DNA of 64,000 nucleotides, from positions 998,001 to 1,062,000 of the forward strand of contig CANKYK010000002.1 of the NCBI GenBank assembly GCA_947488155.1, given 5' to 3'. This document shows, piece by piece, positions 48,947-58,101 of the stretch. The stretch is from an uncultured Erythrobacter sp. GTDB taxonomy: Bacteria > Pseudomonadota > Alphaproteobacteria > Sphingomonadales > Sphingomonadaceae. Made by a program: the position numbers and the translations under genes. Positions within the stretch are counted from its first letter, which is position 1. Each line of letters starts with the position of its first letter. The notes under the pieces were generated by a model that saw only the letters and a program-made list of their open reading frames with translations, did not search any database and was not told where the DNA came from.

Positions 48947-49016
48947 CCGTTCGTGGTGAGCTTGTCGAACCACGTGCATCAGGAACCACGTCCTTCGACA
49001 GGCTCAGGACGAACGG
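48947..49016. repeat. Inverted doublet of palindromic repeat family A
   Basis: Units 48947-48972 (minus) and 48992-49016 (plus, exact copy of 15777-15801) face each other across 19 bases. Ends nine bases before the photolyase start. Confidence 0.83.
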
Positions 49017-49025
49017 AGCATTTGA

Positions 49026-50417
49026 GTGACCAAACCACAAATCGTCTGGCTGAGGCGCGATCTGCGTATGGCGGACAATCCCGCTCTGTACGCGGCGGCG
49101 CAGCAAGGTCCCGTCATCGCGGTCTATGTGCTTGATGATGAATGCGCGAAGGGCCATACCTATGGCGGGGCATCGCGCTGGTGGTTGCACCATTCGCTGG
49201 AAAGCCTGTCCAAATCGCTTGGGTCCCGCAATGCGCGGCTCATCCTAAGGCGCGGCGATGCGGTGGAGGAGCTGGCCAAGCTAGCTGAAGAAACTGGCGC
49301 TGAAACTGTCCATGCCAATCGCCATTACGAGCCGTGGTGGCGCAAAGCGCAGGGCGCTCTGGCGGAGGAGCTCGACCTAAAGCTGTATGATGGCAACTAT
49401 CTGACGCCGCCCGGCTCGGTCACGACCGGCTCCGGCACGCAGTACAAAATCTACACCCCGTTTTCCAAAGCGAGCCTGGCGCAGTTCCCGCCGCGCGATG
49501 TTCTGCCAGAGCCAGAGACACTGTCTTCACCCGATAAATGGCCCGTCAGTGATGCGTTGGAGGATTGGCAGTTACTACCTACCAAGCCCGATTGGGCAGG
49601 CGGTATACGCACATTCTGGGAAGTGGGCGAGGCGGCCGCGCATGAACGGCTCGCCTGGTGGGAGAATCACGTCGAGGACTACGATGAGGCTCGCAATCTT
49701 CCCTCGGTTGAGAAAACATCGCAGCTATCCCCGCATTTGCACTTTGGCGAGATATCTCCGGTGCAGATTTGGCATGCGCTGAAGCATAGCCGCTCCGACG
49801 GATGGCGGACCTATGAGAAGGAGCTGATCTGGCGCGATTATGCGCAAAACGCGATCGCTCAGTTTCCCGCCTATGCGAGCACAAATTACCGCGAGGATTA
49901 TGACAAGCTAAACTGGCGCGACCCCCATTCCGACAAGGCCGCTGCGCGCGATCTCAAAGCCTGGCAGGACGGCAAGACCGGCTATCCGATCGTCGATGCT
50001 GGAATGCGGCAATTGTATCAAACCGGGTGGATGCACAACCGCGTGCGGATGATCACGGCGAGCTTCCTGATCAAGCATCTGCTGATCGATTGGCGCGAGG
50101 GCGAAAAGTGGTTCTGGGATACGCTGGTAGATGCCGATTACGCCTCCAACGCGACCAATTGGCAGTGGACCGCCGGGACAGGTGTCGATTCCAATATGTT
50201 CGTGCGGATTATGGCCCCGCTCAGCCAGTCGGAGAAGTTCGACGGCGCGGCCTATATTTGTGAATATGTGCCAGAGCTGGCGGACCTGAGCGAGCCTTAC
50301 ATTCACGATCCCGAAGAGCATGGCTGCCTGCCCAAAGCGTACCCAGCGAAAGTCATCGGTCACAAGGAAGCGCGTGAGCGAGCGCTGTCGGCGTACAAGG
50401 CGATGAAGGGCGAATAG
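49026..50417 (+). CDS. phrB: Deoxyribodipyrimidine photolyase
   Basis: 463 residues from a GTG at 49026. The antenna domain opens IVWLRRDLRMADNPAL; the FAD domain has RNLPSVEKTSQLSPHL, GYPIVDAGMRQLYQTGWMHN, and SNATNWQWTAGTGVDSN, with the tryptophans of the electron chain. It repairs cyclobutane pyrimidine dimers with blue light. The ribosome site is poor (CATTTGA just ahead), and the repeat doublet next to it may affect expression. Confidence 0.94.
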   Translation: MTKPQIVWLRRDLRMADNPALYAAAQQGPVIAVYVLDDECAKGHTYGGASRWWLHHSLESLSKSLGSRNARLILRRGDAVEELAKLAEETGAETVHANRHYEPWWRKAQGALAEELDLKLYDGNYLTPPGSVTTGSGTQYKIYTPFSKASLAQFPPRDVLPEPETLSSPDKWPVSDALEDWQLLPTKPDWAGGIRTFWEVGEAAAHERLAWWENHVEDYDEARNLPSVEKTSQLSPHLHFGEISPVQIWHALKHSRSDGWRTYEKELIWRDYAQNAIAQFPAYASTNYREDYDKLNWRDPHSDKAAARDLKAWQDGKTGYPIVDAGMRQLYQTGWMHNRVRMITASFLIKHLLIDWREGEKWFWDTLVDADYASNATNWQWTAGTGVDSNMFVRIMAPLSQSEKFDGAAYICEYVPELADLSEPYIHDPEEHGCLPKAYPAKVIGHKEARERALSAYKAMKGE

Positions 50418-50506
50418 CGAAACGCGCACTGCCATTCGCCCCTTGTCCTTAGCGGTGTCATCCTATTAAAGTTGCCGCTCGAAACCAATTTGAGAGCAGG
50501 GCGCAG

Positions 50507-51700
50507 ATGACGATCACCAAGACACTACTCAGCGGGATTGCGGCACTTGCAATTGCAGGATGTTCGGCGAGCTACAGCGGACCTGTGGAAACCACTGCCG
50601 CGGCAGAGCCAGTGCAATTGGTCAATCCGCCAGCACGTGATCCATCAGAGCTGCAGGTGTTGTTTTGGGATGATCAAACCCGTTCGGCGCGTTTTCGCGA
50701 GATGGAAAGCTGGTTTGCGGGTCATGAAGTTCCTGCCTCCGCCAATCCGCGCGAGCTGCCCAATGGAGCGCCGCTGCCATCTGCACTTCAGGCTGAAATT
50801 ATTGAACTGATGACGCAATCAGGCGCTTCTGGCGTGATGGTCATCAAAAATGGGACAACCCGCTTTGAAAGCTACAGCCTTGGCCTGGGAGCAGAGGACC
50901 GCTGGACCAGCTTTTCCGTCGCGAAGAGCTTCACCTCTACCCTGCTTGGTGCAGCTATCGCCGATGGTTTTATCGGCAGCTTGGATGATCCGATCACCCA
51001 ATACGTGCCAGAATTGGCTGGTTCTTCCTACGACGGCGTAACAGTCAAGCAGCTCGCCACAATGACAAGCGGCGTAGCCTGGAATGAGAATTACACTGAT
51101 CCGACTAGTGATGTGGCGCAGCTCAATCGTTTCGTTGTCGAGTTTGGGCCGAATGCAATCGTTGAACAAATGAAGCAATTGGGCCGGGCGGCACCGGCAG
51201 GCGAGAAATGGAATTACAGCACAGGTGAGACCAACCTGATTGGAATGGTTGTCGAGAACGCTATCGGCCTGCCCCTCGCTGAATATGCGCAAACTAAGAT
51301 CGTTGAGCCCGCTGGCTTTGAAGGTGGATTGTTTTGGATGACCGATCCACGCGGCGGCAATGTAGGCGGGTGTTGCCTGTCACTGCGTCTGCGCGATTAT
51401 GCCAGGATGGGCTTGTTCGCCCTAGAAGGAGGGGGTGAGGGTATTGTGCCCGATGGCTGGTTTGCCGCTGCCGGCGCAGCCCAGGTCGATTTCCAAAATG
51501 GTGGCTTTGGCTATGGCTACCAATGGTGGACCTATCCCGGCGGTAATTATGGCGCTCGGGGCATCTTTGGCCAATCCATTACAATCGTGCCATCAGAGCA
51601 ATTGGTGTTGGCAGTGGTCAGCAATTGGCCAACCGCAACCAGCAGCGAATACCGCGTCAAATGGGGCGGCATCGCAGCGAAGATCGCCGCGATTGATTGA
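50507..51700 (+). CDS. Class C beta-lactamase-family serine hydrolase, lipoprotein
   Basis: 397 residues. The N-terminus ends in a lipobox ALAIAGC (Cys19). The catalytic Ser137 and Lys140 lie in FSVAKSF; WNYSTGETN supplies the tyrosine of the YxN-type motif, and the third motif is weak (FGQSI). AmpC-like DD-peptidases and esterases share this arrangement, so hydrolysis of beta-lactams should not be assumed. Stands alone; convergent with the PilZ gene. Confidence 0.86.
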   Translation: MTITKTLLSGIAALAIAGCSASYSGPVETTAAAEPVQLVNPPARDPSELQVLFWDDQTRSARFREMESWFAGHEVPASANPRELPNGAPLPSALQAEIIELMTQSGASGVMVIKNGTTRFESYSLGLGAEDRWTSFSVAKSFTSTLLGAAIADGFIGSLDDPITQYVPELAGSSYDGVTVKQLATMTSGVAWNENYTDPTSDVAQLNRFVVEFGPNAIVEQMKQLGRAAPAGEKWNYSTGETNLIGMVVENAIGLPLAEYAQTKIVEPAGFEGGLFWMTDPRGGNVGGCCLSLRLRDYARMGLFALEGGGEGIVPDGWFAAAGAAQVDFQNGGFGYGYQWWTYPGGNYGARGIFGQSITIVPSEQLVLAVVSNWPTATSSEYRVKWGGIAAKIAAID

Positions 51701-51717
51701 GCGTCAAATGCGAAGAA

Positions 51718-52059
51718 TCAACGGCGGTAAGCGCCGGTTTCGCTGTAGCGTTGCAGGATGTTGTCATGCACGATCGGGCTAAGCAGTTCATTGAATGCGC
51801 AGCCAACGACGCAGTTTTCCCACCATACGACTTCACATTGTAGCGATTCGAGGCCGGGTAGAGTCAACCAGCACAATTGGCCTTCGTGCATGCGATTGAT
51901 CGACGCGGCTGAAAAGCCTGAGATCGACAGATCATGGACAACGGATTGAAACGCACGGCCACCCGATGCCCGCAAAGTTGCCGGTATCGTTAGCTTTGTG
52001 CGCGGTGAGCAGCGGTCTTCTTGCGCTGCCAATGTGTAACGGTCGTGTTCGGTCTGCAT
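51718..52059 (-). CDS. Single-domain PilZ protein
   Basis: 113 residues from the ATG at 52059 (MQTEHDRYTLAAQ); the open frame extends further but lacks a better start. RCSPR supplies the RxxxR cluster and DLSISG the (D/N)xSxxG motif, so a cyclic di-GMP site is complete. Hydrophobic strands TKLTIPATLRA and CEVVWWENCVVGCAF continue the barrel. It is one of four PilZ domains in this window. Confidence 0.85.
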   Translation of the reverse strand: MQTEHDRYTLAAQEDRCSPRTKLTIPATLRASGGRAFQSVVHDLSISGFSAASINRMHEGQLCWLTLPGLESLQCEVVWWENCVVGCAFNELLSPIVHDNILQRYSETGAYRR

Positions 52060-52156
52060 AGGATGCGTACCCTTATTTCCAATCAGCTTGTGGTCTCTTG
52101 CCGGTCGGTCTTGGGGCGCAAATTCGGCCCCTAACGTTAAGGGCGAGTTGTCAAAC

Positions 52157-52282
52157 ATGGTTACCAGATATTTACCAGACGAGCGACGCAACCAGGATGC
52201 GCAGACGAAAGGCGCCGCGCTAGGCGCGCTTATCAAACGAATTGAAATGCTTGTGGGCGCTTGCCCGGGCGCTGAGGATTAA
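52157..52282 (+). CDS. Possible 41-residue protein
   Basis: ATG at 52157 opens a frame of 41 codons (MVTRYLPDERRNQDAQTKG...), hydrophilic with one amphipathic helix (ALGALIKRIEMLVGA). It is divergent from the PilZ gene and overlaps the end of the convergent SDR by four bases. No ribosome site or family was recognised; may be chance. Confidence 0.25.
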   Translation: MVTRYLPDERRNQDAQTKGAALGALIKRIEMLVGACPGAED

Positions 52283-52992
52283 TCGACGCGTTCGCGATGA
52301 CCGGTCTCAAAGCCTTCAATAAGCAGTGCTGTGATGCGGTCAGCCACCACTGCGGGCTCTTTGACCGTCTCTGGATTCTCTCCCGGATAGGCGCGTGCAC
52401 GCATTTCAGTGCGAGTCGCGCCGGGATCGAGGATGGCCACGCGCGTGTTGCCGAGTTTCTCCACCTCTGCGCCGTAGCTGAGGATCAAATTATCGAAAGC
52501 TGCCTTGGTCGAGCCGTAAGCGCCCCAGAATGGCCGAGGGGCCGCGCCAACGCTGCTGGTGAGGCCGATGATGCGGCCCGCCTCGGATTTCTTCAGCAGG
52601 TGATCGAACGAGGCGAGCAATGCCTGCGTTGCGACAACATTGGTCACTAGCGCTTTGTTATAAAGCTTGGGATCGATCTGGGTAACCGGTGACAACTCCG
52701 GCAAATAGGCCGCTGAAATGATAAGATAGTCAAGCACATCCCAACGCCCGCCAATAGCACCGGCGAGACGAGTAACGGCGTCAGATTCGGTCAAATCAAC
52801 CGGGGCGATCGTCGAAGTCCCACCGACCGCATGGATCCTGTCTTCGATCGCCTCGAGCGCCTTTACATCGCGCGCGACCAGAATCACATGCGCACCCGCA
52901 GCGGCCAGTGCTTGCGCTGTCGCCGCGCCAATACCTTGGCTAGCGCCCGTAATAAGCGCGGTTTTACCGCTTAGCGGCTTGTCCTGTGTCAT
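52279..52992 (-). CDS. SDR family oxidoreductase
   Basis: 237 residues with TGASQGIG, SAAYLPE in place of NNAG, the serine in LTSSVG and Tyr/Lys in AYGSTKAAF. The altered NNAG block shows it is an atypical SDR, as in the FabG-like group found beside purF in related genomes. It lies five bases after purF on the same strand. Substrate unknown. Confidence 0.87.
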   Translation of the reverse strand: MTQDKPLSGKTALITGASQGIGAATAQALAAAGAHVILVARDVKALEAIEDRIHAVGGTSTIAPVDLTESDAVTRLAGAIGGRWDVLDYLIISAAYLPELSPVTQIDPKLYNKALVTNVVATQALLASFDHLLKKSEAGRIIGLTSSVGAAPRPFWGAYGSTKAAFDNLILSYGAEVEKLGNTRVAILDPGATRTEMRARAYPGENPETVKEPAVVADRITALLIEGFETGHRERVD

Positions 52993-52997
52993 GTGAG

Positions 52998-54470
52998 TTA
53001 CGCCGCTTTGTGATCGCTAAATGGCAGTTGTGCTGGCTCATGCTCGCCCATATCAAGATCGGTGAGCGTCGTTGGATAGTCACCGGTGAAGCACGCATCG
53101 CAGAATTGCGGGCAGGCTTTGTCGCGCCCCTTGGCCCCAACCGCGCGGTACAGCCCGTCAATCGAGATGAACGCCAGACTGTCTGCCTGAATAAAGTCAC
53201 GCATCGGTTCCAGCTCCATCCGGGCGGCGAGCAATTTGGAGCGCTCCGGGGTGTCGACTCCGTAAAAACAGCTGTGCGCCGTCGGCGGGCTGGCTACGCG
53301 GAAATGCACTTCGCTCGCCCCGGCTTCGCGCATCATCTCAACAATGCGAAGGCTGGTGGTGCCGCGTACAATCGAATCGTCGATCAGCACGATCTTCTTG
53401 CCCTCGACCAGGCCGCGATTGGCGTTGTGTTTCCGCTTAACGCTCGCATGGCGGGCTGTGTCGGATGGCTGAATGAAAGTTCGCCCAACATAGTGGGAGC
53501 GGATAATTCCAAGCTCAAACGGCAGACCTGATGCCTGAGCATAGCCGATGGCTGCTGGAACGCCGCTGTCGGGCACCGGGATGACCAGATCGACATCGCA
53601 AGGCGATTCTTTGGCGAGTTCGGCACCAATGGCCTTGCGCGCTTCATAGACGCTGTGCCCGGCAAAATAGCTGTCCGGACGGCTGAAATAGACATGCTCA
53701 AAGATGCAGGGGCGCGGTTTGTGATCGCCAAATGGGCGGATAGGCTTGATCTCTCCAGAGAAATCGACCTGGATCATCTCGCCCGGTTCAACCTCTCGGA
53801 TCATCTCTGCGCCGACCACGTCAAAGGCCACGCTTTCGCTGGCGAAAACGACCGCATCGCCCATTTTGCCCATCACGAGCGGACGAATACCTAGTGGATC
53901 ACGGCAGGCAATCATACCCTCTGGCGTCATCACGATCAGCGCATAAGCGCCTTCAACCAGACGCAGAGCGTCAATCAAGCGGTCTGCCACTGTGGGATAA
54001 CGCGAGGTCGCCACCAAATGGATGATCACCTCAGTGTCAGAGGTCGATTGGAAGATCGATCCGCGACCAACCAAATCCTTGCGCAGCGCCTGAGCGTTGG
54101 AAATATTGCCGTTATGCGCCACCGCAAAGCCGCCGCTGGCGAGTTCTGCATAGAGCGGCTGAACATTGCGCAGACCCGCACCGCCAGTGGTGGAATAGCG
54201 TACGTGACCCGCCGCCATGCCGCCTGGAAGCTCGTCAATCGCCTCTTGCGAGGAGAAATTCTCCGCAACCTGCCCTTGGCCACGGCGTGAGAAGAAGGTT
54301 TCGCCATCAAAGCTGGTTATGCCAACGGCCTCTTGCCCGCGGTGTTGTAGGGCGTGAAGGCCCAGAGCCGTAGCCGCCGCAGCGTCGGACGAATTGATCG
54401 CCCCGAAGATACCGCACTCCTCGCGCAGAGTGTCACCATCTTCATCATGAAAGGGGTGCGTGAAATTCAT
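52998..54470 (-). CDS. purF: Amidophosphoribosyltransferase
   Basis: 490 residues. An 18-residue propeptide precedes Cys19 in EECGIFGA, the N-terminal nucleophile released after processing. The glutaminase half has GHVRYSTTGG and HNGNISNA; the PRT half has PVPDSGVPAAIG and VLIDDSIVRGTTS, the PRPP loop. First committed step of purine synthesis. The C-terminus has cysteines (CPQFCDACFTGDYP) that may bind an iron-sulphur cluster. Cotranscribed with the SDR gene. Confidence 0.96.
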   Translation of the reverse strand: MNFTHPFHDEDGDTLREECGIFGAINSSDAAAATALGLHALQHRGQEAVGITSFDGETFFSRRGQGQVAENFSSQEAIDELPGGMAAGHVRYSTTGGAGLRNVQPLYAELASGGFAVAHNGNISNAQALRKDLVGRGSIFQSTSDTEVIIHLVATSRYPTVADRLIDALRLVEGAYALIVMTPEGMIACRDPLGIRPLVMGKMGDAVVFASESVAFDVVGAEMIREVEPGEMIQVDFSGEIKPIRPFGDHKPRPCIFEHVYFSRPDSYFAGHSVYEARKAIGAELAKESPCDVDLVIPVPDSGVPAAIGYAQASGLPFELGIIRSHYVGRTFIQPSDTARHASVKRKHNANRGLVEGKKIVLIDDSIVRGTTSLRIVEMMREAGASEVHFRVASPPTAHSCFYGVDTPERSKLLAARMELEPMRDFIQADSLAFISIDGLYRAVGAKGRDKACPQFCDACFTGDYPTTLTDLDMGEHEPAQLPFSDHKAA

Positions 54471-54660
54471 CGCTGATCCTGCCTAAAGCGCCGCTGCTGG
54501 ATGCGGGCCTCAATGACGATGTTACAACTCAATTACAAGCGATAAGGCGGGGCGTTCACCGGGGTTTTTCACACAAGCGCGTGGCCGCCATACATTGCGC
54601 CGCCGGAAGAGCGCGCTTACAGCCTGCATTAAGCCGCAATTGATCAGAGCTTTAATCACT

Positions 54661-55902
54661 TTGTTTCTAACGCCTTTTGAATGGATGATCGCCAAACGCT
54701 ACCTCTTGCCGGGCAAGGGGGAGGCCTTCATTGCGCTCGTCGCCGGTATATCGGTGGGCGTGGTGATGCTCAGCGTCGCCATGTTGGTGGTCGTAATGAG
54801 CGTGATGAACGGGTTTCGCGCGGAATTGCTGGACAAAATCACCGGGCTCAATGGCCATGCGATAGTGCAGGCCTATAATGATGATCTGGGTGATTGGCAG
54901 GGCGTGCTGGAGGATGTGCGAGCAACCCCCGGCGTGGTCGATGCATCGCCGCTGATTGAAAAGCCGCTGATGGCCTCGCTCAATGGCCGGGTGAACCTGA
55001 TCTTTGTGCGCGGCAATACGGCCGAGGATATTGAGGGGCTGGCGGACACAGTTGTTCAAGGGAACATTGCCGATTTGGTCCCCGGCGAACGGCGGATCGC
55101 GATTGGCTCGCGCCTGGCGCAGAATATCGGTGCGCGCGTCGGTGACAGCCTGACGATCATCAATCCGCAGGGGCGCACGACGCCTTTCGGAACCTCAATT
55201 CGGCAAGTCGATTATGAGGTCGTCACGATCTTCGAAGCGGGCATTTACGACTATGATGAAACCTTCGTGATCATGCCGATCGTGAATGCTCAACAATTGC
55301 TGTTGATGGGCGATAAAATCGGTATGATTGAGGTGACGGTGGAGGACCCAGATAAAGTCGGGTCCATACTGGCTCCGGTGCAGGAAAAGCTCGCCGGGCG
55401 CGCGGTTGTGTCGGATTGGCAGACGATCAATTCGGCCCTTTTTGAAGCGTTACAGGTAGAACGTGTTGCGATGTTCTTTGCACTTAGCTTCATGGTTCTC
55501 GTGGCTGCTTTTAACATTCTTTCTAGCCTTGTGATGCTGGTCCGCGCGAAAACGCGCGATATTGCGATCATGCGCACGATGGGGGCAACCCGCCGCAGTC
55601 TGCTGAAGATATTCGTCACAACCGGCTCCACGGTTGGAGTGATCGGTACCGCCGCCGGCTTAGTGCTTGGTTTCATCATCCTCTATTTCCGCGGGCCGAT
55701 TGTGACCTTCATCGCATGGTCGACCGGGCAGCAGATATGGGATCCTGAGGTGCGCTTCCTCTCGACTCTGCCGTCACGCACAGATCCATGGGAAGTTGCG
55801 GGCATTGTCGCCTTGGCGCTCATCCTGAGCTTCCTCGCGACGCTTTATCCTGCGCTCAAGGCTTCCAGCACAGACCCGGTACAGGTACTGCGTTATGAGT
55901 AA
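54661..55902 (+). CDS. lolC: Lipoprotein-releasing ABC transporter permease LolC/E
   Basis: 413 residues from the TTG at 54661 (start [18 protein letters not shown]), the usual beginning of this family; the frame extends 22 codons upstream with no family match. One N-terminal helix, a periplasmic domain with GLNGHAIVQ, and three C-terminal helices ([19 protein letters not shown], and two more) form the FtsX/MacB fold. It extracts lipoproteins from the inner membrane with LolD. Gene overlaps lolD by eight bases. Confidence 0.92.
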   Translation: MFLTPFEWMIAKRYLLPGKGEAFIALVAGISVGVVMLSVAMLVVVMSVMNGFRAELLDKITGLNGHAIVQAYNDDLGDWQGVLEDVRATPGVVDASPLIEKPLMASLNGRVNLIFVRGNTAEDIEGLADTVVQGNIADLVPGERRIAIGSRLAQNIGARVGDSLTIINPQGRTTPFGTSIRQVDYEVVTIFEAGIYDYDETFVIMPIVNAQQLLLMGDKIGMIEVTVEDPDKVGSILAPVQEKLAGRAVVSDWQTINSALFEALQVERVAMFFALSFMVLVAAFNILSSLVMLVRAKTRDIAIMRTMGATRRSLLKIFVTTGSTVGVIGTAAGLVLGFIILYFRGPIVTFIAWSTGQQIWDPEVRFLSTLPSRTDPWEVAGIVALALILSFLATLYPALKASSTDPVQVLRYE

Positions 55903-56581
55903 TCTGACTGCAGCACCAATTGCCTCGCTCAAGGGGCTCAAACGCAGCTTCACCCAGGGTGAGCAAACGATAGAGGTTTTGCGCGGTATTGACCTCGACA
56001 TTATGCCGGGCGAGATTGTCGCATTGCTTGGTCCTTCTGGGTCGGGCAAATCGACGATGCTGCAAGCGGTTGGCCTGCTTGAAGGAGGGTTTGAGGGTTC
56101 AATCGCAATCGCAGGAACCGAGGCAAGCAAATTGCCAACGGACAAACGCACGGCCTTGCGCCGAGATCACCTTGGGTTTGTCTATCAATTCCACCACTTG
56201 CTGCCCGATTTTGATGCGCGCGAGAATGTCGTGATGCCGCAAATGATCTCTGGCGAGGAACGCGGAGCCGCTGAAGCACGCGCTGACAGCCTGCTGGCCT
56301 CACTTGGGCTGGAGCACCGCCTTACGCATAGGCCCAGCCAGCTTTCTGGCGGAGAACAGCAACGTGTTGCGGTCGCGCGGGCGCTCGCCAACCAACCAAC
56401 ATTGGTGCTGGCTGACGAACCGACCGGAAACTTGGACGAGACCACCTCTGACCGTGTATTGGGGCAGTTCCTTGAGCTGGTGCGCGGCGAAGGTAGTGCG
56501 GCTCTGGTCGCGACGCATAATGAACGTTTGGCCGCCCGTATGGACCGGGTGGTGCGCTTGCATGATGGGGTGCTGGAATAG
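55895..56581 (+). CDS. lolD: Lipoprotein-releasing ABC transporter ATPase LolD
   Basis: 228 residues. Walker A GPSGSGKS (46-53), the Q-loop in [12 protein letters not shown] (the LolD-characteristic block), signature LSGGEQQR and Walker [11 protein letters not shown] are complete, as is the switch histidine in VATHNE. Coupled to lolC by overlap. Only one permease gene (lolC) is present, as in alphaproteobacteria where one LolF-like or two LolC/E subunits are used. Confidence 0.95.
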   Translation: MSNLTAAPIASLKGLKRSFTQGEQTIEVLRGIDLDIMPGEIVALLGPSGSGKSTMLQAVGLLEGGFEGSIAIAGTEASKLPTDKRTALRRDHLGFVYQFHHLLPDFDARENVVMPQMISGEERGAAEARADSLLASLGLEHRLTHRPSQLSGGEQQRVAVARALANQPTLVLADEPTGNLDETTSDRVLGQFLELVRGEGSAALVATHNERLAARMDRVVRLHDGVLE

Positions 56582-56671
56582 TGAGATCTGGCGACGTCAG
56601 GCTGGCTTCTGTCGAAGCCCTATGTCCCAAGCCAAATCGTCAAGTCACACGATAGTGGAAAGGAACTCGAT

Positions 56672-57229
56672 ATGCTGATGAATATTTCGAGCGCTTTGCT
56701 GTTGGTTTTGCAGGCGTCTGGCGCTGATGCCAGTCAGCAGCCAGCCACACCTGCCGCCCCGCCGCCGAATTGCCAGACAGAAAAGCACGCTGGCTTCGAT
56801 TTCTGGCTCGGCGAATGGGATGTTTACAGCGCCTCGGACCTTGAAACGAAGGTCGCCAACAGCCGTATTGAACGAAAGCACAATGGCTGCGCGGTGCTTG
56901 AAAACTGGATGCCCCTTTCCGGCGCGGGTGGGACAAGCCTGAACCATTACGACACCGCTGCTGGGCAATGGAAACAGAAATGGGTCGGCAGCGCACCGAT
57001 TGCGGTCGAGTTTACCGGCGGTGTCGCGGATGGCGCGATGGTTCTGGTGGGTAATTGGCCATCGCCGACTGTCCCGCATTTGCTGATCCGCATGACCTTC
57101 ACGCCGAAGGAAGATGGCAGCGTGCGTCAACATGGCGAAGCTTCATCCGATCACGGACTTACATGGCAAACCAGCTTTGATTTTCTATATCGGCCGAAAC
57201 CGATCATCGCGAACCAGGTTGAACTATGA
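56672..57229 (+). CDS. Secreted protein resembling DUF1579
   Basis: 185 residues with a weak signal peptide (MLMNISSALLLVLQASGA). A domain with FDFWLGEWDVYSA, HNGCAVLENW and SLNHYDTAAGQWKQKWVG resembles DUF1579-like beta-barrel proteins. Two cysteines (Cys34, Cys73) may pair. Stop overlaps the glutathione peroxidase start by four bases. Confidence 0.72.
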   Translation: MLMNISSALLLVLQASGADASQQPATPAAPPPNCQTEKHAGFDFWLGEWDVYSASDLETKVANSRIERKHNGCAVLENWMPLSGAGGTSLNHYDTAAGQWKQKWVGSAPIAVEFTGGVADGAMVLVGNWPSPTVPHLLIRMTFTPKEDGSVRQHGEASSDHGLTWQTSFDFLYRPKPIIANQVEL

Positions 57230-57705
57230 CCACTATCGCTGATTTTAAGGTGACCACCAATCGCGGAGAGGAATTGGACCTTGCCGATAAGAAGGGGCAG
57301 GTGTTGCTGGTGGTCAATACGGCCAGCAAGTGTGGCTTTACCCCGCAATATGATGGGCTTGAGGCGGTCTTTCAGAGATACAAAGACCAGGGCTTTGAAG
57401 TGCTTGGTTTTCCCTGCAATCAGTTTGGCGCGCAGGAGCCCGGTAATGCCGAGGAAATTCAGGAGTTTTGCAAACTCAACTTTGGAGTCACTTTCCCGCT
57501 GATGGAGAAGGTCGATGTCAATGGTTCGGACGCTTCACCGTTGTTCGACTGGATGAAAAAAGAGGCACGCGGGGTCATGGGTACGACCGCGATCAAGTGG
57601 AACTTCACTAAGTTCCTGATCGACCGTGAGGGTAATGTTGTGAAGCGTTATGGCTCTTCCGATAAACCAGAGGCGATAGCGAAAGACATCGAAAAGCTAC
57701 TGTAA
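57226..57705 (+). CDS. Glutathione peroxidase-family thiol peroxidase
   Basis: 159 residues. Catalytic Cys36 in NTASKCGFTPQY replaces selenocysteine; FPCNQFGAQEPG holds Gln66 and the Cys64 that often resolves the oxidised thiol, and KWNFTKFLIDREG gives the tryptophan-asparagine pair. It reduces hydroperoxides, probably with thioredoxin. Cotranscribed with the DUF1579-like gene. Confidence 0.94.
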   Translation: MTTIADFKVTTNRGEELDLADKKGQVLLVVNTASKCGFTPQYDGLEAVFQRYKDQGFEVLGFPCNQFGAQEPGNAEEIQEFCKLNFGVTFPLMEKVDVNGSDASPLFDWMKKEARGVMGTTAIKWNFTKFLIDREGNVVKRYGSSDKPEAIAKDIEKLL

Positions 57706-57710
57706 AGCGC

Positions 57711-58001
57711 CTATTTCCAGTACCATCGCAGCGGCTTCGTCGACTCGCGCACCACTAGGCCCTTGGCCTCCAGATCAAGCTGGACGGTCTTAGCCCACCA
57801 TCCGCAGGTCTTGCCTTGAGGGAAGAGTTCGCCACTCAAATGCGGTTTGACTGCCTTTCGGGTTTCGTCCTGGGTCAGGCCTGGCGATGATCGTGGCAGC
57901 GCTTGCTCGAAGGCCTGGCGCATATCCTGATATTTCGCCGCATTGACGCGCGATGTGCGCCCAGGAGTGTTGACGTTCTCAATCTCGATTTTGTCGCTCA
58001 T
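57711..58001 (-). CDS. Conserved hypothetical protein (DUF6958-like)
   Basis: 96 residues from the ATG at 58001 with AGGAGG five bases upstream. IEIENVNTPGRTSRVNAAKY, KPHLSGELFPQGKTCGWW and WAKTVQLDLEAKGL form a pattern I associate with the DUF6958 family, whose function is unknown. The middle resembles a winged helix. Convergent with the peroxidase gene, divergent from dnaE. Confidence 0.72.
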   Translation of the reverse strand: MSDKIEIENVNTPGRTSRVNAAKYQDMRQAFEQALPRSSPGLTQDETRKAVKPHLSGELFPQGKTCGWWAKTVQLDLEAKGLVVRESTKPLRWYWK

Positions 58002-58101
58002 TTTCACCTCCTGCGCTCGATATTAGCTTGCCCCCAGCTTTTCCCCAAGCGGGCGGCCTTTGTCACTTGAATGCGCGGGCCAGCACCGTAGCGTAGCAAG
58101 C

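Noticed and set aside
48836-49016. Repeat cluster as a CRISPR array
   Set aside because: Units are two unrelated palindromic families in inverted pairs, with no regular spacers and no cas genes.
50507-51700. Serine hydrolase as a true AmpC beta-lactamase
   Set aside because: The third active-site motif (KTG-like) is not clear and the lipobox suggests an anchored peptidase or esterase.
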